Shown piece after piece: positions 22,125 through 33,249 of a stretch of 64,000 nucleotides of DNA. This stretch comes from Pseudoips prasinana (taxonomy: Eukaryota > Arthropoda > Insecta > Lepidoptera > Nolidae): contig OX621257.1 of NCBI GenBank assembly GCA_951640165.1, positions 4,227,201 through 4,291,200 of the forward strand, given 5' to 3'. Every line of letters starts with the position of its first letter. The first letter of the stretch is position 1. The translations under genes were made by a program, and so were the position numbers. The notes beneath the pieces were generated by a model that was given only the letters and a program-made list of their open reading frames with translations, did no database searches and had not been told where the DNA came from.

Positions 22125-22815
22125 AACATAGTCGAATACAGTATTAAAGTAACAAATATATTATGAATTACTCCGTCCGTGCGGTCTGTTTCATAGATCT
22201 TACTGATGGCACTAGACTCTTTTTAATATTCTTCCCCTGTCTAATCCATCCTAAGGTCGTCTGAAAGAGGTCACTGACTGCGATAAGACCACCTATTTTA
22301 CATATCGGTATTGAAATTCTTTTCCCATGTATCACATATGTACCTACGATACATAAAAAAAATGTCTAATTTAATCTTATAGATTTTGATTTGCTTCCTA
22401 ATATAATTTATTTGAGTACAGATAGCAAAAACTAAGTTTACTTCATCCAACTACAAGCAAATGTCATTATATTACTCCAATCTCTATTTCACTAGTGTAC
22501 TCAAATTGAGTCGAAAGTTTGCATAATATTTTATTGTAGTAATCCTTGTAGAAGTTGTTTATCATAGTTTCCCAACTAAAATATTATATTTTGGTTGGGA
22601 AACTATAACAAACAAAAGTTAATGTAATGTAATATAATGGTTTTCATCATGTTTATATTTATATCCAACGCAAATAAGGAAGATACACTATTGCAACTTC
22701 GCTACCTATACTTTTAGGTTTTGTTTTGCATAAGAGGCACTTAGCTTAACAAAACTTAATTAAACCCAAAACTAGACTATATAAGCTGAATAATAGAAAG
22801 GAATTGAAGGAAGAT
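22125..22815. other. AT-rich interval containing an imperfect 26-bp hairpin
   Basis: 22557-22582 pairs with 22588-22613 around a loop of only 5 bases (core TAGTTTCCCAAC), with three mismatches. No genes. Confidence 0.6.
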
Positions 22816-22819
22816 GTAC

Positions 22820-22985
22820 TGCACGTGTGGTGTAGCGGCTAAGTCGCCTCGCCGCTTCATGTCCCGCGCCGGACAACTATTTGTGTCACCCATTAATAGT
22901 TGTTCTGAGCCTGGATGTAATTTGTGTCCATCTATTATATATTTGTAAAGTACCCCGCGGCACAGGGATTAGGTTCGTTCGTGCG
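22820..22985 (+). mobile_element. tRNA-derived SINE family 4, truncated
   Basis: The head CACGTGTGGTGTAGCGGCTA and the tail GTAAAGTACCCCGCGGCACA identify the family. The B box region is shortened. Confidence 0.7.
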
Positions 22986-22989
22986 GGCG

Positions 22990-23365
22990 GATATATAAAA
23001 TAGGAGAGATTAAAAAAACCGTGGTATTAACCGCAACCATTTTTCCTTCGGCTGATATAATGATGACGGTGATGATTCTTCCTTCATTATATTCTGTTGT
23101 CAGTACGTCGGCGCGTCTGACGGGCTGCAACGTCATGCGTGTTGCATTCACCCTAATGATGATCTCCTGAAGAGGTCGAAACTGTTGGCTGTATCCAACT
23201 TAAAATTATTTACTTGAGTTTCCTTTCACCATTTTCCACCATGTTAGCTCCTTACGTTAGTTTTAATTATAATATTAGTGGATACACTCGCCGTACGATA
23301 TTCACCGCTACTGCCTTCTAAATAAAGATATTGATAAGTCATACAGGTCTTACATGTCTGTTTGT
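22990..23365. other. Unassigned interval
   Basis: No recognisable gene. The short minus frame at 22969-23151 has no motif. Confidence 0.4.
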
Positions 23366-23369
23366 CCGG

Positions 23370-23575
23370 AGTATGGGTGTAATCACACTAATATTATAAA
23401 GGCGAAAGTTTGTGAGTGTGTAACTGTGTGTGTGTATGTTTGTTACTTCTTCACGTCTAAACGGCTCGATTTCAATAAAATTTGGCATGAAGTTAGTTGA
23501 CACCCTAGATTAACACATAGGCTATAATTTATATATAGTCTAACGCGCGTAAAACCACGGGGCACAGCTAGTTAT
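23370..23575 (+). mobile_element. Lep1-like non-autonomous Helitron
   Basis: AATATTATAAAGGCGAAAGT at the start and CACGGGGCACAGCTAGTT at the end are the usual landmarks of this family. A partial relative is at 42238-42305. Confidence 0.6.
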
Positions 23576-23690
23576 CTATATAAGTATGTATTTACAAAGG
23601 AAAAGCAGTTTTCTGGTTTCCATAGTACAAGCTCTGTTTAGTTTGGGATCAGATGGCCGCGTGTGAATAATGTCCCAGGATATTATATTT
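23576..23690 (+). repeat. SINE family 2, 3' half
   Basis: GTTTCCATAGTACAAGCTCTG and TTTGGGATCAGATGGCCGCG match the tail of family 2. It abuts the Helitron end directly, so one inserted into the other. Confidence 0.65.
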
Positions 23691-24160
23691 ATTATTTACT
23701 TTGTATCCATTGATGACGTGTCGACAACTGTACATTAAACCCCTACTAAGTAAACACACAATAAGGGGGAAATAAAAATAGCTATTATGTTCATTATTTT
23801 TGCGCTTTACCACTAATTGGGCAATATTGTTGTTTTATTGCTCTAACAGCCACTAAAATAGGTTAATGCTTAGGTACTTAAAGGTGAATTGACCACTTCG
23901 TTATTCTAACGGTAATGTGTACAAACTTAAACTCATTTATTAGTGTTATTTTTGAAAAAATTCTTAATTTAAACATAGAAGTTCTTCAAAATATCAGTTG
24001 CGTACATGTATCGGAATTCGATCATTAAGGTTCTATTACATAAATGTTATTAATCTGTTCGCTTCTTTTTCATCTCTTCTCAGTTTGTAAGTGTGTCAAA
24101 ACTGTCTTGAATTCCGCAACGAATTTAATCATAAAGAAACAAGGATAAGTTAGAAAATGA
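23691..24160. other. Unassigned interval
   Basis: No gene or repeat partner recognised. Confidence 0.4.
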
Positions 24161-24164
24161 ATAG

Positions 24165-24395
24165 TTTCACATCTCTCCAGATCAGGCGCAGGCTTCTGTT
24201 AACAAAAATTCTCTGCATCTGCCCAAAGACTGGGACTTGGCGGTATTACACCCGCGTGCCTCAGAGAACACGTGAAGCCGTCGGTCTTTTACCTGACCTC
24301 TTATCGATCGTGTCACTAGTTGCCCAACGAATCATGAGAGTGATGGAATAAAAAGTGTCTCTGTGTTTGCGCGGACACTATATGCGATACAAAAT
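24165..24395 (+). mobile_element. SINE family 3 fragment
   Basis: TTGGCGGTATTACACCCGCG, GTGAAGCCGTCGGTC and AATCATGAGAGTGATGG match family 3. The tRNA-like head is missing. Confidence 0.65.
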
Positions 24396-24739
24396 AATAT
24401 GTCAATGTATGTGACCACATACCGGACTGTAGCTTTTCTTTCTTCTCATCGTATGGGCAGTGCTACCCCGGTGTCAGAGTGTTCAAGCCGCCCAGTCCCT
24501 GACATGGGTTATCGACTGTTTTCTAATGATAACAACCGGGATTGCCAGCTTAACAAGTCCTCCGAAGCAGTGATACGTTCAGAAATTAAACCATTTACGG
24601 ACTGACCTCGTGCCTAGACGTTTTACGTCACCCAGCACTTACGGACCGGTGTGTGCAACTGGCTATCAACGTCTGCTTTAACATTGGATTAAAAAAGAGC
24701 AGCAAAATATTCCAAGCAATATAACGGACGGGCCTATTG

Positions 24740-24990
24740 GCTTGGTTGGCAAATGCTTGCTTTTCACGCCGGAGGTCGTGGGTTCGATTCCCATTCGGGA
24801 CAGATATTTGTGTATGAACATGTCTGTGTGTCCTGAGTCTGGGTGTGATTATCTATATAAGTATGTATTTACAAAAGAAAAGTAGTATTATGTAGTATTT
24901 ATATCAGTTATCTCGTTTCCATAGTAGCTCTGCTTAGTTTGGGTCAGATGGCCGTGTGTAAATAATGTCCCAGGATATTATTATATAAAG
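24740..24990 (+). mobile_element. tRNA-derived SINE family 2, full length
   Basis: The head TTGGCAAATGCTTGC and GTGGGTTCGATTCCC is tRNA-like. GTGTCCTGAGTCTGGGTGTG and the tail ATAATGTCCCAGGATATTATTA follow. This is the reference for the split copy at 40570-42240. Confidence 0.8.
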
Positions 24991-25284
24991 TTTAATCTCC
25001 TATTTTATTGTTTTCTGTAGTCGGTACCTGAAGTCTCATTAGTTGTATTGCACGAATACCTCACATAATTTTCTCCCTTAACTAATACGCGTACTTACTC
25101 GCTTCTAAGGTTCTATATGGAGCGCTCATAGCCAGTTGTCCTGATCAGTACGAACCACCTGGGCTACGTCAGAGAGTAAAGATACCAGTGACCGCAAAAG
25201 TGGTTTTACTTTTGCCTATCTTCGTACCACGAGGGGCATGTTAAGCTGTTGATTTGGATGCAGTCAGCGATTTGAACAGCTATG

Positions 25285-25690
25285 ACCACTAACATTCATC
25301 ATATCAGACGAAAGACGTCCACTGCTGGACCAAGGCCTCCCCCAAAGATCTCCACAATTGCCGGTCTTACGCTATCCGCATCCAGCAATTTCCAGCGACC
25401 CGCACAAGATCATCAGTCCATCTTATAGAGGGCCTGCTCACCCTGCGTCTTCCGGTTCGTGGTCGCCACTCGAGAACCTTTCTGCCCCAACGGCCGTCGG
25501 CTCTACTAGCTATGTGCCCTGCCCACTGCCACTTCAGCTTGGCAATTCTTACGGCTATGCCGGATACTTTGGTTCGCTTGCGGATTTCGACATTTCTGAT
25601 TCGATCTCGCAGGGAAACTCCTAGCATAGTTCTCTCCATTGCTCTTTGGGTGACCTTAAGCCTTCTAATAAGGCCCCTAGTGAGCAACCA
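25285..25690 (-). pseudogene. RTE-type LINE ORF2 C-terminus and 3' end
   Basis: The minus-strand frame contains QRAMERTMLGVSLRDRIRN, AKLKWQWAGHIASRADGRWG, KVLEWRPRTGRRR and RWTDDLVRVAGN, which is the conserved C-terminal tail of insect RTE-like reverse transcriptases. The 3' end runs into a short ATG-type repeat region. The upstream reverse transcriptase is absent, so this is a 5'-truncated copy. Related pieces are at 1960-2170, 15835-15960 and 62795-63095. Confidence 0.8.
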
Positions 25691-25774
25691 CTGACATTAC
25701 GAATAAATAAATAGATTTACGCATCAAAAATGTTCTTATTAGGATATGTATAAGAGCAATTGAAAATAGATCTT

Positions 25775-25855
25775 TTTTAAAGACAACGCCCGCATTCGTA
25801 AAATGGGTCCATGTGTCGCAGAGTACTTTACAGACATATAATTAATTGACGTACA
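25775..25855 (-). repeat. SINE family 4, 3' fragment
   Basis: AGACAACGCCCGCATTCGTA and GTCGCAGAGTACTTTACAGA match the tail of family 4. Confidence 0.55.
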
Positions 25856-25899
25856 GAAAGTATACCATTAATGTTTTTAAACTTTAGCGATTTGTACTC

Positions 25900-26268
25900 A
25901 TTTTTATATATTGTGGACACAAACTGAACATGTATAAGATTCTATAACAAACTTCCCAATGATATTAGAGAATTGTCTACGAATAAGTTAAAAAGAATTA
26001 TGAAAGCCAAATTGTGTAGCAGGGCAGATTACAAAATTTCTGATTATTTAAGTGATAAAAGTGCTTGGGATTGAGTTGTTCTGAGTCAACACACATGATT
26101 GTAATTAATCTTAAGTATATTTTATTCTAAAAAAGGATTCCTACTGAGTTTTCTGGCAGTGTTTCTCAGTAGCCACGTCATGCACTGCACGGTAGGGTAA
26201 AAAAATGTGACGATTCCACATAAATGTAATTTTTTTACGGATTAAATGATTTTTGACTTTGACTTTGA
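25900..26268 (+). pseudogene. LINE C-terminal fragment and 3' UTR
   Basis: A short frame reads FYNKLPNDIRELS and later YKISDYLSDKSAWD before a stop near 26073. This is the typical end of a CR1/Jockey-like ORF2. The following UTR ends in TTTGACTTTGACTTTGAC, a short-repeat tail. Confidence 0.65.
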
Positions 26269-26269
26269 C

Positions 26270-26370
26270 AATACTCATGAGTCACACAAATAGTAGTAAT
26301 AATGTGCGGGAATCGAGCCCGGAACACGAAATGGTGAGGCGACTACGATAATCGCCGCGCCGCAAGTGCA
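26270..26370 (-). mobile_element. SINE family 4 head
   Basis: Minus-strand tRNA-like head (GATTATCGTAGTCGCCTCACC, TTCCGGGCTCGATTCCCGC region). Only the head remains. Confidence 0.6.
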
Positions 26371-26489
26371 ATTTTCCAATGAGGAAACGCCAAAGTTGTC
26401 AACCTCAAGTTGTAGTTGAAATTCTGTTTCGGCTGAACCACATCCTATATTTATCCCCAATTCGGCGCACTTAAAACTTTTGTTATATA

Positions 26490-27840
26490 AAAGACAACGC
26501 CCGCACTAGGTAAATTAATCCCTGTGTCGTGGGGTACTTAACAAATATATAATAGACGGACACAAATTAAATCCAGACTCCGTACAACTATTTAGGGGTC
26601 ACACAGGCAATATGTAGTAAAATAATAATTTCATTAATTAAACCTAAACATAATCTCCTTGACAATAACTTCATACAAGCTAGCTAAATATCACTACTAT
26701 TATAAAATAAATTTTATAAATGTTTTAACATTCCGTGTACCTAAATATCTGTAATAAGTAACTAGAAATAATAACTGTATTACCACAAACAAGTTCTGAC
26801 TATTTACAAGCGCTTTTTAAAGTCTACGTGAATAAAAATCTTTTTTATTTTATTTTATTTTACACAAATAGTTGTCCGGCGGGGGACACGAACCCGCGAC
26901 ACGAAGCGGCGAGGCGACTGTCTTACGCCCGGTTCCTATATTCCAAAAACGAATCGTTTCTACTACGAATAGTTAGAATTTCTACCAGCCGTAACGCAAA
27001 ACCGTTCCTAAAAAATACTAGTCGTTATCCAAATAACCAACGTCTGGTTACTAACGGATGGGAGGTCGTTAGTAAGCTTATTGTATGGAGATGCGTTCGA
27101 AAGTGTTCCTATAAATATTTTCTACTGTCACGGAACTGTCAAAATAACGAGGCGTTACTGCTTTGATTACTAGTCGAATTCGGTCGGTATACCAGTCGTT
27201 TGTATTTGATTTTGGTAGTTAACATTGTGTTTGAGGAGATTTCCGTGATGTCTAGCTCTGAAACTGATAGAGAATTCATGGCTTTGTTTTCCGTTAGAAA
27301 GGGTTGATTATTTTTCTATCTTCTAAGATTTCATAACCACAAACCTTAGATTAAATACTCAATCTAAAAACTTATTTAGAAACCATGAAATACTCTTGGA
27401 CAGACGTCAGACGACAGACGCATGCGCCATGCGCTTTCCTGTTACGCGTTTTGTTCACACCATGCACTCGTAACATCAAATTTTCAATACTAATGATTTA
27501 TAAATATTTTAAACCTAAACGCAAATTAAATTATTACTGTAACTATAAGTACAGTAATTTGTACTATTACTCACATAATATTACAGAATAATAAATGATT
27601 CTAGTTGCATAATTGACGTACGACGTTTTGTTATAACTAATCGTGAAGAGGAGCGAAAGGTTCATCGCCGAACGAGTCGTAGGTGGTTTAAACTACGGAT
27701 GTTCGTCGCAGGTAGGGCATTGTGGAACACTAGTTTTGCATCGGTATCGGTAGCTGAATTACGGATGGTAACGTTGGTCCAATGACGGATCGTAAAATAA
27801 AGGAACCGGGCATTAGCCGCTGCGCCACACGTGCTGTCTT
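26490..27840 (-). mobile_element. SINE family 4 interrupted twice
   Basis: Three pieces of one minus-strand SINE are visible: tail 26490-26605, head part 26866-26925 and head end 27813-27840. Between them sit a copy of repeat H (26606-26866, at a CACA target) and a Harbinger-like element (26926-27812, at a TTA target). Removing both inserts restores a continuous family 4 layout. Confidence 0.8.
26926..27812. mobile_element. Non-autonomous Harbinger-like DNA transposon
   Basis: The 887-bp insert has short inverted termini (CGCCCGGTTCC on the left, TGCCCGGTTCC on the right, read inward) and the 3-bp target duplication TTA (26923-26925, 27813-27815), as for PIF/Harbinger elements. A broken plus-strand frame near 27640-27730 includes EEERKVHRRTSRRWFK, which could be a remnant of a Harbinger protein, but this is weak. 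No intact transposase, so it would have to be mobilised in trans. Confidence 0.7.
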
Positions 27841-27899
27841 TGCCTTAACTTGCCTGTAAGCAAATTTATGAGTGGACAGGTTGCCATAGTCCAGGCTCT

Positions 27900-28165
27900 G
27901 CCTAGATTGGGATCATATGGCAGTTTATTTATTATATTGTTATAAGAAATCACATTTGTGGAAATGTGTTTTATGCCAGTAGTATTAAGAACTGCTTTAA
28001 AAATATAGAACCGAGTTCAACTATTCTGTGCAAACAACCAATTTGAAACAAAATTTATATAGGACCATACAGAAAGTATTTTCCATTGAATAAAATAATG
28101 GCAACGCTATAGAATCTTTTGGAGGAATCCTATGTATGTCCAAAATAATGGATAAATGATAAATG
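27900..28165. other. SINE tail fragment and spacer
   Basis: 27870-27925 resembles the tail of SINE family 2 (TTGCCATAGTCCAGGCTCTG). The rest is unassigned. Confidence 0.4.
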
Positions 28166-28169
28166 CGCA

Positions 28170-28480
28170 GAACATTATTATAGTGCACAAGTGTGTGAGC
28201 AAACATAGGGGCACTTTTTATTCCATCACTGTCATGACCTGATGGGACGACTAGTGACATGAGCGGAAAGGGGTCAGGTACAGGACCGACGGCTTTACGC
28301 GCTCTTCGAAGCACGTGGATGTAAAACCGCCAACTCCCAAACTTCGGGCTGATACTGACAAAATTCTTTTTAAGGAAAAATACCAAAATCACTTTATGGC
28401 CTGACCCGGGATTTGAACCCAGGATTCCATTATCTGCGGTTGAACGCGCTACCGTTAGACCAATAAAGATAACTCTAATA
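28170..28480 (-). mobile_element. tRNA-derived SINE family 3
   Basis: The minus-strand head has TTGGTCTAACGGTAGCGCG (A box) and GGGTTCAAATCCCGGGTCAG (B box). The body matches 17200-17570. The 164-residue frame across it is a shadow. Confidence 0.8.
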
Positions 28481-28682
28481 TGGCAATAGAAGACACTTAG
28501 AAAATCTTTGAGCATTCTTGTACCCTAAGATATTTCCATAAGATTACTTGAAACTTCTCTTAAACCAGAGGGACATACCGATAGCAATCTATGTAATTAT
28601 ACGAAAGGGAAACGAAACGTGTAGATAGAAATTATTCTAAGTTTCTGAGGTATGTTCATTTGGTATGTGTACACTGGTAATG

Positions 28683-29027
28683 AATTGAGACCGGCCACCG
28701 TGGCCGAATTTCGGCTAAGGCGGCCAGTCTCAATAAAGATTAGTCATCTGGGTGGAACATATTATAGTCCACAAACACACTTTCTATTCTATCACTCTCA
28801 TGATCCGATGGGACACGACCGGAAAGAGGTCAGTTACAGGACCGCCGACTTTACGTGCTCTTGGAGGCACGGGTGTATAATACCGCCAGCTCTCAGACTT
28901 CAGGCTGATGCTGAGAAATTTATCTTTTTACATAATTCCAAAAATAACTTAGGCCTGACCTGGGATTTGAACCCAGGACCTTGTTCTCTACGGGTGAACA
29001 CGCTACCGCTAGACCAACGAGGCAGCA
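28683..29027 (-). mobile_element. tRNA-derived SINE family 3, full length
   Basis: Starts with GGCCACCGTGGCCGAATTTC (the 3' end of the family) and ends with the tRNA-like head CTACCGCTAGACCAACGAGG. It is in the same orientation as the copy 200 bp to the left. The 149-residue plus frame is a shadow. Confidence 0.8.
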
Positions 29028-29156
29028 AACTGGTATCAAAGTCATCATCTACATTTGGTATTATACCTACCTTTACCATTCAGATTTTTAGCCATATTTG
29101 AGATCCTCATTAATGGAGTGGTCACAACATGTTGTGCCACTAAGGACAAATGACCT

Positions 29157-29235
29157 TAAATGTTTATATTAACATGGACATACCCCGGGAGTTAAATATT
29201 TATATTAACGCGGACATACCCCGGGATCTCAGGGT
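29157..29235 (+). repeat. Two tandem 40-bp units
   Basis: TTATATTAACATGGACATAC and TTATATTAACGCGGACATAC are followed in each unit by CCCGGGA. A simple local duplication. Confidence 0.7.
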
Positions 29236-29339
29236 TTTTTTAAATTATCAAGTTCAGTTATTAAACATACCGTTAAAATTATTGATGTTAGCTTTCAAGT
29301 AATATTGTACTTTCAAGCAATCGAGTTGATTAATTAATT

Positions 29340-29730
29340 AATTCGGGGCGGCGGCGGTAGCCGGTAACTCCCCTCAGGACTACGGTAGCAGTATGAGAAG
29401 TGCCCTCTACTACCGCCACGTGCAAGCAGCTCCGGGAAGACAGCGATCTGTTTGTGGTGCAGTCGCTGGGTCAGACTGGCAGGAGTCCACAATAGGGGAG
29501 GGCAATCCAGAGCCCTCCCAGGGTACGTGTCCCGTCCATCTGGGACATGGCACAAAAGGGGAGCATCGGAGCAGCATACCCGCGTTCCCCAGGCTCGTCC
29601 CACCAGGCGCCAAGTGAAGTCCACGGCAGGTTATGTTTAGTCGGTGCGAGTCCGACATACCCACCCGCAGGATACTTTCTGCGCGTGACATGCATAGGTA
29701 TTACCACTGACTTATCAAAAAAAAAAGTAC
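29340..29730 (+). mobile_element. GC-rich retroposon with A tail
   Basis: A GC-rich block in AT-rich surroundings, starting GGGGCGGCGGCGGTAGCCGG, containing GTCGGTGCGAGTCCGACATA and ending in ten A at about 29718-29727. The layout resembles a 5'-truncated LINE 3' end. Four overlapping frames on both strands reflect GC content only. I do not see a clear target duplication. Confidence 0.55.
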
Positions 29731-29994
29731 TTGCTGTGCCGGTGACTCCCCGTCGAATAGTGTCTTTTGGTAGCATTCTAAAATTAGTATTCGCATGCGT
29801 GTGGCACCGTCGTCCCGTGCTCACGTGTCTGTCCGTTCGGGTAAACACACTTAAGCTTATTTTCCCACCAAAACCGCGCCATATCACGTCGCGCTATCAT
29901 TTTACATCCTTGAAGGTAAAACTTTTACAAAATCTGAATGTTATATTTATTTATCTCGATTCGACAGCCTAAAAAATAAGTTTCATGGTGACAG

Positions 29995-30205
29995 ACAGAC
30001 AGACTGCACGTGTGGCGCAGCGGCTAAGACAGTCGCCTCGCCGCTTCGTGTCGCAAGTTCGAGTCCCGCGCTGGACTACTATTTGTGTGACCTACAAATA
30101 GTTGTTCTGAGCCTGTATTTAATTTGTTTCCGTCTATTATATGTTTGTAAAGTACCCCGCGACACATGGATTAGATTCCCTAACGGGCATTGTCTTAAAA
30201 ATGTA
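29995..30205 (+). mobile_element. tRNA-derived SINE family 4, full length
   Basis: The head GTGTGGCGCAGCGGCTAAGA (A box) and AGTTCGAGTCCCGCG (B box) is well preserved. The tail ends near GGGCATTGTCTTA. This is the reference copy for the family. Confidence 0.8.
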
Positions 30206-30209
30206 TATA

Positions 30210-30505
30210 TTGTCTGGTGAGCCAGTGAAAGTCTCCTAAGCTAAGGTAAGTAAACGGAGAACTCGTTTTCGTTTTTACATTAAGTAAGTCTCCCAAAAAG
30301 CAGTTGAAGTGTACATTAACCGAAAGATAATATCTCGGGACCGGTCCAAACTGTGACGAAGTTTGGTCATATTTTAGTTAATTTTATAAGTTAATGAAAC
30401 CCAACTCTCGAATATGTGGGCCGAAGTGAGCCTAACTATTATATCTAAGTTATAAAACTTACATTTATAGAGCTGTAACTTCAAGTCTATTCTCTTTTTG
30501 TAATA
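30210..30505. other. Unassigned interval
   Basis: No gene or repeat recognised. Confidence 0.4.
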
Positions 30506-30509
30506 TAAG

Positions 30510-30810
30510 AGATCAGAGGGCGACTAACGAGCAAGTGGTTCACCTGATGGTAAGTGATCACAGCCGCTGATGGACACTCGCAACACCAGAGGAGTCGCGG
30601 GTACGTTGCCGGCCTTTAAGAGTCAGCAAGCAAGTGTAGCTGACCCTTCCCCCAATGAGCTCTGGCGACCTTACTCTCACGCAGAAACAACAATAAAATT
30701 ATTATTGTTATTATTGAGGAATGTCTTCTATAAGGTGGAGATACTTTTCCAGTCAATCTGCTCTTTGAGCGAATGAACGCTGTGCCCTACCTCTCTTAAG
30801 TCTATTGACT
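30510..30810 (-). repeat. Interspersed repeat family D
   Basis: Minus-strand copy containing GTTCACCTGATGGTAAGTGA, TTGCCGGCCTTTAAGAGTCA and GAGCGAATGAACGC. It matches 425-722 over most of its length. Confidence 0.7.
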
Positions 30811-30814
30811 AGGG

Positions 30815-31395
30815 AAAAGGAAAGACACATTTAAAAATCAACCTACAAAGAGACTAGTTTGATTTTATTCATAGAAATTTTGCTCGCAATTCGATCATCG
30901 TAAGAACCACTCATAGGCGCGAGAACTCTTAGATGTTCTCGGCTTCCCGTCGCCTGCGCAGCTAGTCGCGTGCCGGCCTAGCCGCCGTTGCAAGTATGGT
31001 CGTAGTTCAGACCTAACCTAACTTACTTTTCTAATAGCTAAATATATTTTCTGTTACCCCGGTCGTAACTGAAGATGTATTTCGTTATTAGATTTCATTA
31101 AATTGGCTGTGTAATTAATATATTTTATATGAAAATTATTTAATTAATGGGTGATGCATGAGCACGTTAAGCTGTCGGTCCCGGTTACGATAAAGAAAGA
31201 AAAAGAAAGAATGTAATTTTATGTGCCTTTAAAATATACCTTAAAAAATCGAGTGGGCCACACCAGTGAAGTGAAACTTAGATATACTAAAGGGAACGGA
31301 GAGAAAGACATAAAGAAAATGTATGCTGTGTGAAAATATACGAAGCTATATATACTATTTCTTTCTATCTTATATCTCTCTCTCACTAACTAATT
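30815..31395. other. Unassigned interval
   Basis: No gene recognised. The stretch 30880-31020 is GC-richer, with CCTAACCTAACTTA at its end. I see no repeat partner. Confidence 0.35.
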
Positions 31396-31399
31396 TATG

Positions 31400-31800
31400 T
31401 CTATACTTCAGGAATTCATCTACCGTATAAAAACATTTTTCGACTAGAAATTTATAGAATACAGTCTTGAATTTTGTTTTGCGTAACGACTTAAAATATT
31501 CGGGTAGATGATTGTATAATTTAACTGACATATGGTTTGAATTTCTGGCTGCGATATCAGTTTTACTTCCTGGAAGTAATAGTTTATTTGGAAACCTTGT
31601 GTTGCGCTTACTGAAATCACACTTTTACACATACTGTCACGGAAAGACAAAATGTTCTGTACCCGTAAATTGTGTTGTATGATTCTCAGACACAGATAAC
31701 GATTTTCCACGGCTTCGTTTTACTCTGTCATGGATTTCATGTTCATTTCATGGTTCCAGTGTTTATTTTTAGCTGTAATAGAAACTGGAATAATATTTTA
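31400..31800 (-). pseudogene. LINE ORF2 C-terminal fragment (CR1/Jockey-like)
   Basis: On the minus strand one frame reads RNTRFPNKLLLPGSKTDIAA, then NHMSVKLYNHLPEYFKSLRK, then FYTVDEFL. This is the C-terminal end of a non-LTR ORF2. The 88-residue frame in another register (31444-31710) is a shadow. Upstream domains are missing. Confidence 0.7.
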
Positions 31801-31954
31801 CTTTTATCATGAAATAGATTAGAACACAAGCGATTACTCCAATGTTAGTTTATCATCTACGACCGAACAAACGGCTTACATTTCCATTTTCTGATGGAAG
31901 TTATTTGTGGTAACAAAGTAATTTGTTTTGGTGTTAAAGTGACATTTAGAAGTG

Positions 31955-32150
31955 ACTGTGTGGCGCAGCGGTTAAGGCAGTCGCCTAGCCACTTCGTGTC
32001 CCAAGTTCGACTCCCAGACAGGACAATTACGTGTGACTCATAAATAGTAGTTCTGAGTTTGGGTGTACTTTGTGTCCGTTTATTATGTCTATAAAGTACT
32101 TCGTGACATAGGGATTCTTTTCCCTAGTGCGGGTGGGCTAATCTGTAAAG
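31955..32150 (+). mobile_element. tRNA-derived SINE family 4
   Basis: Head GTGTGGCGCAGCGGTTAAGG and CAAGTTCGACTCCCAG; tail GTACTTCGTGACATAGGGAT. Moderately diverged. Confidence 0.75.
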
Positions 32151-32187
32151 AAAATTTCGCAGTACCAGCCTAAGTCCAAGCCCATAG

Positions 32188-32741
32188 TCCAAGAGCTGGC
32201 ACGCATTTTTGGGTATGTATTTGAGGCAAGCTGAAAATTTGTCCTATAGCTCTTCAGACACACCCCAACACGGAACTGCAGACCTGGCTGGCGGGTAGCG
32301 GGTCTAAACCAACCCCTAAATTTTTGAATTCTTTTTTATCCAGAAAATGTATTTGAGGCAAGCTGAAATTTTGATATGTTGTAGTTTAATGTTTATACAA
32401 TACATAAATAACATTCTGACAAAATTTCAAGTTGCCTCAAATACATTTTTTCTATTTTTTTTGCGAAATATTTTTGCACACGCCTGGCAGTGCTAAAGAC
32501 CCGACAGAATCGCCTGTCTTTTTTTTTGTATTGTATAAACATTAAACTACAACATATCAAAATTTCAGCTTGCCTCAAATACATTATTTGGTTAAAAAAA
32601 AAAAAACAAAAATTTAGAGGTTGGTTTAGACCCGCTACCCGCCTGCCAGGTCTGCAGTTCCGTGTTGGGGTGTGTCTGAAGAGTCATAGGACAAGTTTTC
32701 AGCTTGCCTCAAATACCTACCCAAAAATGCGTGCCAACTCT
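32188..32741. mobile_element. Foldback element with ~210-bp inverted arms
   Basis: 32188-32402 is nearly the reverse complement of 32529-32741, and the spacer is about 126 bp. The outer end reads GGCACGCATTTTTGGGTA on both sides. TATTTGAGGCAAGCTGAAA appears twice per arm, so the arms themselves contain a repeat. No coding frame is credible: the short frames are mirror images. The target duplication is not clear. Confidence 0.8.
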
Positions 32742-32920
32742 CCTACTACCAAGGGAGTTGGTGGTATCATACCTCCGTACCTCGGAGAACACGTAAAGCC
32801 GTCGGTCCCGTGCCAGCCCTCTTTCCAGTCGTGTCACTAGTCGTCCCATCGGATCATAAGAGCGAAGGAATAGAAAGTACCCCTCTTTTTGCGCACACAC
32901 TAGTACACTATCATACGTCT
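32742..32920 (+). mobile_element. SINE family 3 fragment
   Basis: GGAGTTGGTGGTATCATACC, GTAAAGCCGTCGGTCCCG and CATCGGATCATAAGAG match family 3. It begins where the foldback element ends, so the foldback may have inserted into it. Confidence 0.65.
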
Positions 32921-32921
32921 G

Positions 32922-33180
32922 ACGGTCACCATAGCCTAGTTGGTAGTGCTTCTGCCTACGAAGCTGGTGGTCCTTGGTTGAAATGCCGGAAAGTGCAAAT
33001 ATTTGTATGATGAGCACGAATATTTGTTTCTGAGTCATGGATGTTTTCTATGTATTTAAGTATTTATCTATCTACATAAGTATGTATATCGTCGCCTGGT
33101 ACCCATAGTACAAGCTTTGCTTAGTTTGCTAGGATGATCTGTGTGACATTGTCCCTAGATATTATTATTATTTGTCTCTC
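32922..33180 (+). mobile_element. tRNA-derived SINE family 1
   Basis: Head CACCATAGCCTAGTTGGTAG. The B box is mutated (GGTTGAAATGCC). The tail is CCTAGATATTATTATT. Confidence 0.75.
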
Positions 33181-33249
33181 CTTTGAGGGTCCGAAATTCG
33201 ACCAGAAAGATTATTATTAGATAATATTATTTTTATATTGGGTTTTTTG

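Noticed and set aside
28390..28470. tRNA-like sequence on the minus strand
   Set aside because: It is the head of SINE family 3; several copies have the same flank.
28021..28515. 164-residue minus frame
   Set aside because: It lies across a SINE and reads through its tRNA-like head.
29334..29972. Overlapping GC-rich frames as host genes or a CpG island promoter
   Set aside because: Frames overlap on both strands and lie in a retroposon with an A tail. No conserved domain is visible.
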